NCBI RefSeq assembly: GCF_022899355.1
Contig: NZ_JALJCK010000005.1
Span: 310,001-374,000 of the forward strand
DNA: 64,000 bases
Direction of reading: 5' to 3'
Origin: Shinella yambaruensis
GTDB lineage: Bacteria > Pseudomonadota > Alphaproteobacteria > Rhizobiales > Rhizobiaceae
Each line of letters opens with the position of its first letter. Position 1 is the stretch's first letter. This document shows, piece by piece, positions 44,034-52,174 of the stretch. The notes below the pieces were generated by a model. It searched no databases and was not told the origin of the DNA. It saw nothing but the letters and a program-made list of their open reading frames with translations. A program made the translations under genes and the position numbers.

Positions 44034-44347
44034 GCCCGAACTCCCTTCAGGAAGTCATACGCGGCCTTCACCATCCTATCGGCTGCATCGCAGCCGTACA
44101 CACCATCCTCTTCGGTCAATGAGATGCGGAGTGCTTCCACCGCACCCTCAAAGGAACTTGCCGGCTGATCCCATTCCGCAAGCGCGGACAGGTGAGGGCC
44201 ATAAGTGACATCGGCCACCTTATTCCAGTCAGCGTCGCCGACGGCCTGAATGTTGAAATCCGCCAGCCCGCGCTGGTACAGCCGGATGGCCACCAGTAAC
44301 GGGTCTGGTCCCGACGGTGCGGCCGTGCTATTTGTTACCTCGTTCAT
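44030..44347 (-). CDS. Hypothetical phage protein, 105 residues
   Basis: MNEVTNSTAAPSGPDPLLVA, helical, with DADWNKVADVTYGPHLSAL and AADRMVKAAYDFLKGV. GGAAGGAAAAGGA before the start supports 44347; a longer in-frame start at 44437 couples to the HTH gene as ATGA and would add 30 basic residues. Part of the coupled small-gene cassette. No recognised domain. Confidence 0.6.
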   Translation of the reverse strand: MNEVTNSTAAPSGPDPLLVAIRLYQRGLADFNIQAVGDADWNKVADVTYGPHLSALAEWDQPASSFEGAVEALRISLTEEDGVYGCDAADRMVKAAYDFLKGVRA

Positions 44348-44433
44348 TTCCTTTTCCTTCCTAGGATTGGTGGAACCGTGGCTCGGAGAGGTTGCCGCCT
44401 CTGCCGGGCCTTTTGCTTTCCGGGTGGCGATGT

Positions 44434-44637
44434 TCATGCCACTGTCTCCGTGAAGAACGCGACGAGCTTTGCGCGGCTCGCGACATAGCGCTCGCCCACC
44501 CGCTTCACCATCGGGAGATGGCCGCTCTGGATCATGTGGTAGGCTTGCCGTTCGGTGCGATGGATCACTTTCGCTATGTCCGCGATACCCCAAATAAGAT
44601 CGAGAGCATTTTTATCATTCACCATTTTCGGTTTCAT
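44434..44637 (-). CDS. Excisionase/AlpA-like HTH protein
   Basis: This 67-residue protein has a MerR/AlpA-type winged HTH: DLIWGIADIAKVIHRTERQA, YHMIQSGHLPMVKRVGERYV. Proteins of this size next to integrases act as recombination directionality factors or early regulators. It is the first gene of the minus-strand small cassette and divergent from the RHH regulator, sharing its operator-rich 113-bp region. Confidence 0.75.
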   Translation of the reverse strand: MKPKMVNDKNALDLIWGIADIAKVIHRTERQAYHMIQSGHLPMVKRVGERYVASRAKLVAFFTETVA

Positions 44638-44642
44638 TTTTC

Positions 44643-44738
44643 ACCTTTTATTCACCAATACGTAACCACATATGGACCATTGCCGAATTGCGGCTTGTTG
44701 TCAATGCGCGGTGGTGATAGGTGGTGACGCGTGGTTAG
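44643..44738. promoter_or_regulatory. Operator region with 10-bp-spaced repeats
   Basis: Three tandem units, GTGGTGATAG, GTGGTGACGC and GTGGTTAG, occur at 44711-44738, one per helical turn. An inverted copy (TAACCAC) is at 44663-44669 and further CACC elements at about 44643 and 44653. The repeats lie between the divergent excisionase-like and RHH genes and suit cooperative binding of RHH dimers. Confidence 0.55.
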
Positions 44739-44750
44739 AAGGGGAACCGA

Positions 44751-45194
44751 ATGGGCAGAGAAGATCCGCAGCTTAAGCTTCGCGTTTCCGAAGAAATGAA
44801 GGAATGGCTGACCGAGGCTGCTCGCTCGAATAGCCGCTCAGTTAATGCGGAGATTGTTGCCAGATTAGATGCTTCGCGCCACGGTAGCCGTGCTGAGGTC
44901 GCTGAATGGAAGCGACGATTCGAGGAGGAGCATCAGTCTTTCAATCGTCTTGAGAAAATGTTCTCGCAACAGATGTCCTTGATTGACGACATGAAGCTGG
45001 CTGTGGGGCGAGCTAATTCGCTCGTTAAATCACTCTGCGCGATGACGATATCTCTTGCAGTGAGCATCAGGCGTGCCGACGAGAAACCGTCGGATGCCGA
45101 AAAAGATGTCGCCCAAAGATTCTATGAAATGGCCTCCGACATTGAAGCGCGCTTTGCAGACGTACCCGACGTAAATATCGGCAAGACTCAATAA
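44751..45194 (+). CDS. Arc-type ribbon-helix-helix regulator
   Basis: This 147-residue protein has an N-terminal RHH domain (QLKLRVSEEMKEWLTEAARS, NSRSVNAEIVARLD), then a coiled coil (EWKRRFEEEHQSFNRLEKMF) and a helical tail. Arc-family phage regulators control the lysogeny decision; the divergent 10-bp repeat operator suggests autoregulation and control of the excisionase-like gene. Intact. Confidence 0.8.
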   Translation: MGREDPQLKLRVSEEMKEWLTEAARSNSRSVNAEIVARLDASRHGSRAEVAEWKRRFEEEHQSFNRLEKMFSQQMSLIDDMKLAVGRANSLVKSLCAMTISLAVSIRRADEKPSDAEKDVAQRFYEMASDIEARFADVPDVNIGKTQ

Positions 45195-45257
45195 GCTTCC
45201 GCAAACCCAATGGTTTCAACCTTGAAATCCGCATCATGGAATGATACATAATCCCCC

Positions 45258-45539
45258 ATGATAAGGTCGTTCAAGGACAAGATGACCGAGCAGGTCGCGA
45301 AGGGACAGAACCCGAAGAGTTTCCCGGCCGATCTGCTCAAGGTGGCACGGCGCAAGCTGGTCATGCTCGATAACGCTGCTGCCCTTGAGGACTTACGTGT
45401 TCCGCCGGCCAACCGACTTGAGGCCCTGAAGGCTGACCGGGCCGGCCAGCATTCGATTCGCGCCAATGACCAGTTTCGCCTTTGCTTTCGCTGGGTGGAT
45501 GGCAACGCGGAAGACGTTGAATTTGTCGACTACCACTGA
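45258..45539 (+). CDS. higB: HigB/RelE-type toxin
   Basis: This 93-residue protein is of the HigB plasmid-maintenance toxin class, which cleaves mRNA at the ribosome: MIRSFKDKMTEQVAKGQNPK..., ARRKLVMLDNAAALEDLRVP, GQHSIRANDQFRLCFRWVDG. The toxin precedes the antitoxin by 11 bp, the usual higBA order. Its role here is probably stabilising the island. Confidence 0.88.
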   Translation: MIRSFKDKMTEQVAKGQNPKSFPADLLKVARRKLVMLDNAAALEDLRVPPANRLEALKADRAGQHSIRANDQFRLCFRWVDGNAEDVEFVDYH

Positions 45540-45550
45540 AGGAGATAGCC

Positions 45551-45841
45551 GTGACCCTGCTTGCTTTCGCTATCCACCCTGGCGAAATCCTCGATGAAGA
45601 GTTCCTGAAGCCGCTGAACATGAGCGCCGGGGCACTCGCCAAGCGCCTCGATGTACCGCGCACCCGCATTGAGCGGATCGTGAAGGGCGACACTGCCCTC
45701 ACGGCTGACACCGCTCTGCGTCTTGCTGCCTTCTTCGGCAATACCCCGGAGTTCTGGCTGAACCTCCAGCGCGCCTATGACCTTGCCGAGGCGAGCAAGG
45801 TTGTTGACGTGTCGCACATTCGCCCGCTGGAAGCTGCGTGA
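45551..45841 (+). CDS. higA: HigA-type antitoxin
   Basis: This 96-residue XRE-family HTH starts with GTG: HPGEILDEEFLKPLNMSAGA, LAKRLDVPRTRIERIVKGDT, typical of HigA/VapI. It neutralises HigB and represses the pair. A GGAGATAGCC site lies just upstream. Its stop overlaps the GTG of the integrase as GTGA. Confidence 0.9.
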   Translation: MTLLAFAIHPGEILDEEFLKPLNMSAGALAKRLDVPRTRIERIVKGDTALTADTALRLAAFFGNTPEFWLNLQRAYDLAEASKVVDVSHIRPLEAA

Positions 45842-47034
45842 GCGTCCGTAAGGCACCTGGACCACGCCGAAGGGCGAAGAGAAGACTGCCTGGGTCGTGG
45901 ACTACGTCGACACGACCGGCACGCGCCGCCTCAAGACCTTCAAGCTGAAAAAGCAGGCCGACCAGTTCGCCGCGACGGCGACGGTCGAGGTGCGGGAGGG
46001 TATCCACGTCGCGGACAGTGCGACGATCACCCTTCACGAGGCGGGAAAACTGTGGCTGAAGTCAGGAGACGCCGCCGGGCTGGAGCGCACAACGATGGAC
46101 CAGCGCCGGCAGCACCGTGAGCTGCACATCGTCCCGGTCGCCGGGGCGGTGAAGCTCACAAAGGTGACTGTGCCGTGGATTCGGTCGTTTCAGGATGAGT
46201 TGCGGGAGGGAGGTCGTTCACCTGCAATGATCAAGCGGGTGACCGTGAGCCTCGGAAGCATCCTCGCGGATGCACAAGGCCGCGGGCTCGTCGTGCGCAA
46301 CGCGGTTCATGAGTTGTCAAAGGCACGATCGGGAACGAAGAAGTCGGAGAAGCGCGCGAAGGTAAAGCTCCGGGGCGGCGTGGACATCCCGACGAATGCC
46401 GAAATCCGGCAAATACTCGACGCCGCCGAAGGCAGATATCGGCCGCTGCTGGTGACGATGGTCTTCACGGGGATCAGGGCGAGCGAGGCGCGCGGCTTGC
46501 GGTGGGAAGACGTCGATCTCGCCAAGGCGCAACTGCACGTCCGGCAGCGGGCTGATCGCTACGGCGAGGTGGGTATGCCGAAGAGCGAGGCCGGGCAGAG
46601 AACGGTTCCTCTTCCCCCGATGGTCGTTAACACGCTAAGGAATGGAGGCTCGCTTGCCCGAAGAGCGAGGCGGGGCTGGTGCTCCCGAACTCAGCCGGCA
46701 ATATCGAATATCACCAGAACATGCTCCAGAGGGGCTTATGGCCGACGCAGGCGTCGGCAGGGTTGGTGGTGGCGAGCGGGAAAAAGGATGAGAAAGGTGA
46801 GCCGATCATGGTGCCGAAATATTCCGGTTTCCACGCGCTCAGACATTGGTACGCAAGCTGGTCGATCAATCGGAAGTCAGATGGGGGGGGCTGGAGCTGC
46901 CGGCGAAAACCGTGCAGACGCGGATGGGCCACAGTTCCATCCAGGTGACGTTCGACACCTACGGGCACCTGTTCCCATCGACGGACGAAGGAGCCGAAAT
47001 GGCCGCCGCGGAGAAGGCGCTTTTCTCTGTCTGA
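45838..47034 (+). pseudogene. Tyrosine integrase of the island, multiply frameshifted
   Basis: Restored product of about 398 residues with the phage-integrase plan: SAM-like domain (TLHEAGKLWLKSGDAAGLER) and catalytic domain with TGIRASEARGLRWEDV (Arg), FHALRHWYASW (His-x-x-Arg), MGHSSIQVTFDTYGHLF (His and Tyr). Frame breaks occur near 45850 (after MSVRK), near 46648 (AGGAATGG) and in the 8-G run 46883-46890; each is cured by one added base. The longest single frame (45897 on) lacks the C-terminal active site, so the island cannot excise with it. Confidence 0.85.
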
Positions 47035-47131
47035 GAGGTCGGATTAAGCATTCCTGAAATGTTGGTCAGCAACATGGATGCAACATGGCGCCAATAATGC
47101 TAACAAATTCAAAAGCCGTAAGAACCTCTGG

Positions 47132-47170
47132 CTCCGTTAATCTTGGTTCGAATCCAGGTTCCCCAGCCAA
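47132..47170 (+). repeat. attR, 39-bp duplicate of tRNA-Gln 3' end
   Basis: Identical to 31520-31558. The 5' half of a tRNA is absent, so this is not a gene but the right attachment site of the island, about 100 bp after the integrase end. Confidence 0.93.
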
Positions 47171-47510
47171 TTCTCCCTTTCTCAGTAAATCGGCTGCCTG
47201 GAAGACATCCGGCAGATGTTTAGTGCCGGGATCGTGCACATCGTCATTCCGGGCTTTCCCGTGATCGCGCCGTCTGCGCACCGCCGAACGGCAGCCTGCT
47301 GCGATCCCACCAGTGGCGGAGCAGGCCTTGCCGCCATTCTGGCTATAGATTTACGGCGGGACCTGCGCGCGACGCTCGTCAACGAACTCGGCTACAACTG
47401 GCACGGCCGGTGTCGCTTTGTAGCGGATGGAGGCCGGGCGCCTCTTGCCAGCGGTTTTCCCGGCTGGCACGTTGCTTTTGTCTGATTCCCATCTGCGTGG
47501 AGGAAAGCCC
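47171..47510. other. Gene-free stretch right of the island
   Basis: Open frames exist on both strands but none has a start with a ribosome site or a recognisable protein. Probably the original tRNA-Gln downstream region plus the promoter of the DUF1508 gene. Confidence 0.5.
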
Positions 47511-47699
47511 ATGGCGCACAAGTTCGAGATCTACAAGGACAAGGCCGGCGAGTTTCGCGTCCGCTTCAAGTACAACAGCGAAGTGATGTTCTCCACGGAA
47601 GGCTATTCCAGCAAGGCCAGCGCGCAGAACGCCATCGATTCGATCAAGAAGAACGGCCCCGGCGCGCCCGTCGAGGACAACACGACCGCGCAGGCCTGA
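47511..47699 (+). CDS. DUF1508 (YegP-like) small protein
   Basis: This 62-residue protein is a single YegP repeat: MAHKFEIYKDKAGEFRVRFK, then NSEVMFSTEGYSSKASAQNA and IDSIKKN. Function unknown; family members are small beta-alpha proteins often induced by stress. Strong GGAGGAAAGCCC before ATG. Ends before a perfect terminator hairpin. Confidence 0.9.
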   Translation: MAHKFEIYKDKAGEFRVRFKYNSEVMFSTEGYSSKASAQNAIDSIKKNGPGAPVEDNTTAQA

Positions 47700-47713
47700 C
47701 CGGTCCCATTCCT

Positions 47714-47750
47714 TGCGAAGGCCCGCCGGTTCCGCCGGCGGGCCTTCGCA
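47714..47750. terminator. 16-bp bidirectional hairpin terminator
   Basis: TGCGAAGGCCCGCCGG and its exact complement enclose loop TTCCG, between the convergent DUF1508 and XRE-cupin genes. No U-run of note; stability and convergent position support a shared terminator. Confidence 0.8.
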
Positions 47751-47752
47751 CG

Positions 47753-48301
47753 TCAGAAGGTCGGCGGGGTGCAGGCGCTGATGACCTCGCAGGGCACCGG
47801 GCCGACGCAGCGGAAGCGGTGCGGACGGCGGCTCTCGAAATAGTAGGCATCCCCGGGGCCGAGGATGCGCCGCTCGTCGTCCACCGTCACCTCCAGCCGG
47901 CCGGAGAGCACGATGCCGCCCTCCTCGCCATCGTGCACCAGCAGCACCTTGCCCGTGTCGGCGCCGGGCTGGTAGCACTCCTTCAGGATCTGCAGGCTGC
48001 GGCCGAAGGTGTTCTCGCCGATCTGGCGGAACGAGATCGGGCCCTTGCCGATCTCCACAAGCTCGTCCGCCCGGTAGAAGGCCTTTTTCGGGCGCTCCGG
48101 CTCGAAGGCGAAGAATTCCGCAAGACCGATCGGGATGCCGTCGAGGATGCGCTTCAGCGCGCCGACCGACGGGTTGGAGGCGTTCGATTCGATCAGCGAG
48201 ATCGTCGAATTGGTGACGCCGGCGCGCTTGGCAAGTTCCCGCTGGGAGAGATTGTGGGCCATGCGCAGATGGCGCAGCCTGCCCCCGATATCGACCGACA
48301 T
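47753..48301 (-). CDS. XRE-cupin transcriptional regulator
   Basis: This 182-residue regulator has an N-terminal HTH (LRHLRMAHNLSQRELAKRAG, NSTISLIESNASNPSVGALK) and a C-terminal cupin (VLLVHDGEEGGIVLSGRLEV, GPGDAYYFESRRPHRF). PuuR-like class that senses a small molecule, often a polyamine or amino acid. Divergent from a transaminase gene (145-bp gap), the likely target. Confidence 0.88.
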   Translation of the reverse strand: MSVDIGGRLRHLRMAHNLSQRELAKRAGVTNSTISLIESNASNPSVGALKRILDGIPIGLAEFFAFEPERPKKAFYRADELVEIGKGPISFRQIGENTFGRSLQILKECYQPGADTGKVLLVHDGEEGGIVLSGRLEVTVDDERRILGPGDAYYFESRRPHRFRCVGPVPCEVISACTPPTF

Positions 48302-48446
48302 GGCTATTTCCTGTTCTAGATGTTCGAAATATCGAAAACCGGCTTCTCCGTATCCTTTATTTTCAATCAGTTGACGTCAAGAAGAAAAGGACTTGTTCGG
48401 CATTGCAAATCATGGCGTCAATCCCACCAGCCAGAGGAGATCTGCC

Positions 48447-49784
48447 ATGAACGTTCACAACAAGCCCAATGCACCGGTGCTCGACAGCTACTGGATGCCC
48501 TTTACCGCCAACCGCCAGTTCAAGGCCGCGCCGCGCCTGCTCGCCGCCGCCGAAGGCATGTATTACACCAGCGCGGACGGCCGCCAGGTGCTCGACGGCA
48601 CCGCAGGCCTGTGGTGCGTCAATGCCGGCCACGGCCGCCGGCAGATCGCCGCGGCGGTCGAGCGCCAGCTCACCGAGATGGATTTCGCGCCCTCCTTCCA
48701 GATGGGCCATGCGGTCGCCTTCGATTTCGCCGAGCGGCTTGCCGAGATCGCCCCCGGCCCCGACGGCGCCAAGCTCGACCGCGTCTTCTACACCGGCTCC
48801 GGCTCGGAATCGGTCGATACCGCGCTGAAGATCGCCATTGCCTACCAGCGCGCCATCGGCCAGGGCACGCGCACGCGCCTCATCGGCCGCGAGCGCGGCT
48901 ATCACGGCGTCGGCTTCGGCGGCATTTCGGTCGGCGGCATTCTCAACAACCGCCGCGTCTTCCCGCAGCTTCCCGGCTCCGACCACCTGCGCCACACCCA
49001 TGACCTTGCGAGAAACGCCTATGTGAAGGGCCAGCCTGAGCACGGCGCCGAGCTTGCCGACGACCTGGAGCGGCTGGTGGCACTGCACGGCGCGGAAACC
49101 ATCGCCGCCTGCATCGTCGAGCCGGTCGCCGGCTCCACCGGCGTGCTGATTCCGCCGAAGGGCTATCTCGAAAAGCTGCGCGTGACCTGCGACAGGCACG
49201 GCATCCTGCTGATCTTCGACGAGGTCATCACCGGCTTCGGGCGCCTCGGCGCGGCCTTCGCCACCGACTATTTCGGCGTGACGCCCGACATCGTGACCAC
49301 CGCCAAGGGCCTCACCAACGGCGCCATCCCGATGGGTGCGGTCTTCGCCAGCCGCAAGGTGCACGACGCGCTGATGCACGGGCCGGAAAACGCCATCGAG
49401 CTCTTCCACGGCTACACCTATTCCGGCCATCCGGTGGCCTGCGCCGCCGGCATCGCGACGCTCGACATCTACCGCGACGAGGGCCTCTTCACCCGCGGCG
49501 CGGCGCTGCAGGACGACTGGCATGCCGCGATGCATTCGCTGAAGGGCCTGCCGCACATCATCGACATCCGCACGATCGGCCTCATCGCCGGCATCGAGCT
49601 TGCCCCGCGCGACGGCGCACCGGGCGCGCGGGCCTATGACGTCTTCGTCGATTGCTTCGAGAAGGGCCTCCTGATCCGCGTCACCGGCGACATCATCGCC
49701 TTCTCGCCGCCGCTGATCGCCGAGAAGAAGCATTTCGAGGATATCGTCTCGATCCTCGGCGACGCGCTGAAGCGCGCCGCCTGA
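48447..49784 (+). CDS. Omega-amino acid--pyruvate aminotransferase (class III)
   Basis: This 445-residue PLP enzyme opens LDSYWMPFTANRQFKAAPRL, typical of beta-alanine:pyruvate transaminases. It has FYTGSGSESVDTALKIAIAY, RERGYHGVGFGG, LLIFDEVITGFGRLG and the PLP-lysine motif TTAKGLTNGAIPMG. It transfers amino groups from omega-amino acids (beta-alanine, putrescine products, taurine-like) to pyruvate. The divergent XRE-cupin gene suggests induction by an amine substrate. Start MNVHNKPNAP has AGAGGAGATCTGCC. Confidence 0.9.
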   Translation: MNVHNKPNAPVLDSYWMPFTANRQFKAAPRLLAAAEGMYYTSADGRQVLDGTAGLWCVNAGHGRRQIAAAVERQLTEMDFAPSFQMGHAVAFDFAERLAEIAPGPDGAKLDRVFYTGSGSESVDTALKIAIAYQRAIGQGTRTRLIGRERGYHGVGFGGISVGGILNNRRVFPQLPGSDHLRHTHDLARNAYVKGQPEHGAELADDLERLVALHGAETIAACIVEPVAGSTGVLIPPKGYLEKLRVTCDRHGILLIFDEVITGFGRLGAAFATDYFGVTPDIVTTAKGLTNGAIPMGAVFASRKVHDALMHGPENAIELFHGYTYSGHPVACAAGIATLDIYRDEGLFTRGAALQDDWHAAMHSLKGLPHIIDIRTIGLIAGIELAPRDGAPGARAYDVFVDCFEKGLLIRVTGDIIAFSPPLIAEKKHFEDIVSILGDALKRAA

Positions 49785-49841
49785 ATTCGGGCCTTGCCGG
49801 AAGCGGCTTGGCACTGCACATCGCGGAAAACGCTGTTATAT

Positions 49842-49867
49842 CTGGGCCCGTATCCATACGGGCCCAG
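49842..49867. promoter_or_regulatory. Perfect 12-bp palindrome before modE
   Basis: CTGGGCCCGTAT and ATACGGGCCCAG are separated by CC, ending 4 bp before the modE start. A CGCTGTTATATC half-site resembling a ModE box lies just upstream. It may be the terminator of the transaminase transcript, or a hairpin/operator controlling modE. Confidence 0.5.
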
Positions 49868-49871
49868 TTTC

Positions 49872-50231
49872 ATGTCAGCATCCGCCAAGACCGAACCGAA
49901 ACTCATCTTCCGTCTCCAGTTCGAGCCGGAGGGCAGGATCGGGCGCGGCAAGATCCAGCTTCTCGCGCATATCCGGGAGACCGGCTCGATCTCGGCCGGC
50001 GGGCGGGCGATGGACATGTCCTATCGCCGGGCCTGGCTGCTGGTCGACGAGATGAACCGGCTGTTCCGCACGCCGGTGGTGGAATCGCAGCGCGGCGGCA
50101 AACAGGGCGGCGGCGCCGTCGTGACGCCCTTCGGCGAGGCGCTGATCGCCCACTACCATGCCATGGAAGGAAAGGCGCGCGCGGCGCTGGCCGAGGATAT
50201 CGGCTGGATCGTCGAAAACCTTGCCGATTGA
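49872..50231 (+). CDS. modE: ModE-family molybdate regulator (DNA-binding domain only)
   Basis: This 119-residue winged-HTH protein of the ModE N-terminal class: FEPEGRIGRGKIQLLAHIRE, TGSISAGGRAMDMSYRRAWL, GGGAVVTPFGEALIAHY. It lacks the C-terminal molybdate-binding (Mop/TOBE) domains of E. coli ModE, like several short alphaproteobacterial versions. It is convergent with modABC, whose promoter carries a Mo-box-like dyad, so it probably represses modABC. Confidence 0.85.
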   Translation: MSASAKTEPKLIFRLQFEPEGRIGRGKIQLLAHIRETGSISAGGRAMDMSYRRAWLLVDEMNRLFRTPVVESQRGGKQGGGAVVTPFGEALIAHYHAMEGKARAALAEDIGWIVENLAD

Positions 50232-50234
50232 GAC

Positions 50235-51308
50235 CTATTCCAGCGCCACAGTCTTGATGACGGCATGCACCGGCAGGCCCGGTGCAAGGCCGAGGCGCTC
50301 GACGGAAAGCGCGGTGATGCGGGCGCGCACGACATCGCCCCCACAGGCGATACGCAGGCTCGCCATGCCCTCGCCGTCCGGCTCGATCGCCTCGACGGCG
50401 CCTTCCAGGATGTTGAGCGCGCTTAGGCCTTCCGGGCGCACCGTCGCGATCATGACGTCGCGGGCGGGGATGCGCAGCCGCACCGTTTCGCCCGGCGAGA
50501 CGGCCGCATCCGGCACGAGGATCGTCGCGCCGCCCACAAGGCGGATGGTGGCGAGGCCGTGCGCGGCATCGCGCGCCTCGACGCGGCCGGCAAGAACGCT
50601 GCCGGCCTCGCGGCGTTCGGCGGCGGAGGAGAGGCGCGGGCCGCCCAGCACGTCCGATGCCGCGCCGATCGCCTCGATGCGCCCGTCCGCCATCAGCACG
50701 ACCCGGTCGGCAAGGCGCGCGACCTCGGCCACCGAATGGCTGACATAGACGATGGGAATGCCGACCTCGTCGCGCAGGCGCTCCAGATAGGGCAGGATCT
50801 CCGCCTTGCGCTCCTCGTCGAGCGCGGCGAGCGGCTCGTCCATCAGCAGCAGGCGCGGCGAGGCGAGCAGCGCGCGGCCGATGGCGACACGCTGCTTCTC
50901 GCCGCCGGAAAGGTTGGCCGGCTGACGGTCGAGCAGGCCGGCAATGCCGAGCAGGTCGACCACGCGGTCCGGATTTTCCGTGCGCGCGCCCTTCGGCGAG
51001 AACCAGCGGCCGTAGTTGAGGTTCTGCCGCACGGTAAGGTGCGGGAAGAGGCGGGCTTCCTGGAAGACATAGCCGAAGCGCCGGCGGTGGGCCGGCACGA
51101 AGACGCGGCGGGCGGTATCGACCAGCACCTCGTCGCCGAGCAGGACGCGGCCTTCCGCCGGGCGCGTCAGGCCGGCGATGATGCGGACCAGCGAGGTCTT
51201 TCCCGAGCCGGACCGGCCGAACAGGGCGGTCACCCCCCTATCCGAGGTGAAGGCAGCCTCCAGCGAAAAATCACCGAGCCGGTGACGGGCTTCGACGACA
51301 AGGCTCAT
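50235..51308 (-). CDS. modC: Molybdate ABC transporter ATP-binding protein
   Basis: This 357-residue ATPase has Walker [12 protein letters not shown]-loop [14 protein letters not shown], signature [15 protein letters not shown], Walker [13 protein letters not shown] and a C-terminal TOBE/Mop domain ([40 protein letters not shown]) that binds molybdate for feedback control. It powers ModABC uptake. Its ATG overlaps the modB stop (ATGA). Confidence 0.95.
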   Translation of the reverse strand: MSLVVEARHRLGDFSLEAAFTSDRGVTALFGRSGSGKTSLVRIIAGLTRPAEGRVLLGDEVLVDTARRVFVPAHRRRFGYVFQEARLFPHLTVRQNLNYGRWFSPKGARTENPDRVVDLLGIAGLLDRQPANLSGGEKQRVAIGRALLASPRLLLMDEPLAALDEERKAEILPYLERLRDEVGIPIVYVSHSVAEVARLADRVVLMADGRIEAIGAASDVLGGPRLSSAAERREAGSVLAGRVEARDAAHGLATIRLVGGATILVPDAAVSPGETVRLRIPARDVMIATVRPEGLSALNILEGAVEAIEPDGEGMASLRIACGGDVVRARITALSVERLGLAPGLPVHAVIKTVALE

Positions 51309-52006
51309 TCGAGATGCACCTTGCGGCCGAGGCGCTGGGCGAGCACCTCGGAGGCGATGAGCGCGACCATGGAGATGGCAATGGCGACGAGGGTGAGGCG
51401 CATCGCACCGGCATCGCCGCCCGGCACCTGGGTGAAGGTGTAGATGGCGGCCGACAGCGTCTGCGTCTCGCCGGGAATGTTGGAGACGAAGGTGATGGTG
51501 GCGCCGAACTCGCCCATCGCCTTGGCGAAGGCAAGGATCATGCCGGCGAGCACGCCGGGCAGGATGAGCGGCAGGGTGACGGTGAGGAAGACCCAGACGG
51601 GGCTTGCGCCGAGCGTGCCGGCCGCCTCCTCCAGCTTGCGGTCGACGGCCTCGATGGAGAGGCGGATCGAGCGCACCATCAGCGGAAAGCCCATGACGCC
51701 GCAGGCGAGCGCCGCGCCGGTCCAGCGGAAGGAGAGCACGATGCCGAACCATTCATCCAGCACGGAACCGATGGGGCCGCGCCGGCCGAACAGGATGAGC
51801 AGCAGGAAGCCGGTGACGACAGGCGGCAGGATCAGCGGCAGGTGCACGAGGCCGTTCAGCAGCGACTTGCCCCAGAAGCGGCCCCGCGCCAGCGCCAGCG
51901 CGGCGAGGATGCCGAGCGGCAGGCTGACGAGGACCGCGACCGCCGAGACCCGAAGGCTGAGCCGGATCGCCGTCCATTCCTCGTTGCTCAAGGCAAGCCA
52001 GTCCAC
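51305..52006 (-). CDS. modB: Molybdate ABC transporter permease
   Basis: This 233-residue inner-membrane protein has five to six helices and the permease EAA loop [20 protein letters not shown] with [19 protein letters not shown]. Forms the translocation pore with ModC. It lies between modA and modC; a paired palindromic repeat occupies the modA-modB gap. Confidence 0.95.
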   Translation of the reverse strand: MDWLALSNEEWTAIRLSLRVSAVAVLVSLPLGILAALALARGRFWGKSLLNGLVHLPLILPPVVTGFLLLILFGRRGPIGSVLDEWFGIVLSFRWTGAALACGVMGFPLMVRSIRLSIEAVDRKLEEAAGTLGASPVWVFLTVTLPLILPGVLAGMILAFAKAMGEFGATITFVSNIPGETQTLSAAIYTFTQVPGGDAGAMRLTLVAIAISMVALIASEVLAQRLGRKVHLE

Positions 52007-52077
52007 GCGTGTTCCTTTGAAAGGCGAAAACCCCGGGCATCGAGACCGGGGCTGACAAGCCCGATGACCTCTCTTTC

Positions 52078-52152
52078 GTCATGGTCGGGCTTGACCCGGC
52101 CATCCACGCCACATGCGCCGCCTGGATCCTCGGATCAAGCCCGAGGATGACG
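52078..52152. repeat. Paired palindromic intergenic repeat (REP-like), copy 2
   Basis: Units at 52078-52107 and 52123-52152, inverted to each other, with cores GGTCGGGCTTGACCCGGCC and CCTCGGATCAAGCCCGAGG. Same design as 5552-5641. It lies inside the modA-modB transcript, where it could act as a stabilising or attenuating hairpin. Confidence 0.82.
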
Positions 52153-52174
52153 GCGCGGGTGGGAGAGGCCTACC

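Larger units (their letters stand above)
31520..47170. mobile_element. Decaying prophage-like integrated island in tRNA-Gln
   Basis: About 15.6 kb is bounded by a 39-bp exact direct repeat of the tRNA-Gln 3' end. At the far end lies a tyrosine integrase pseudogene next to the right repeat. Between them are tail spikes, a lysis cassette with spanins, DUF1515, an excisionase-like HTH, RHH regulators, a toxin-antitoxin pair and cargo. No capsid, terminase or portal genes are visible, and many genes are frameshifted, so it is a remnant unable to make phage by itself. Confidence 0.93.

Noticed and set aside
47122-47170. Second tRNA-Gln gene at the right end of the island
   Set aside because: Only the 3' half is present, with no acceptor 5' strand or D-arm, so it is the attR duplicate.
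47216-47485. Plus-strand frame of 89 codons right of attR
   Set aside because: Composition is not protein-like, no ribosome site, no recognisable motif.
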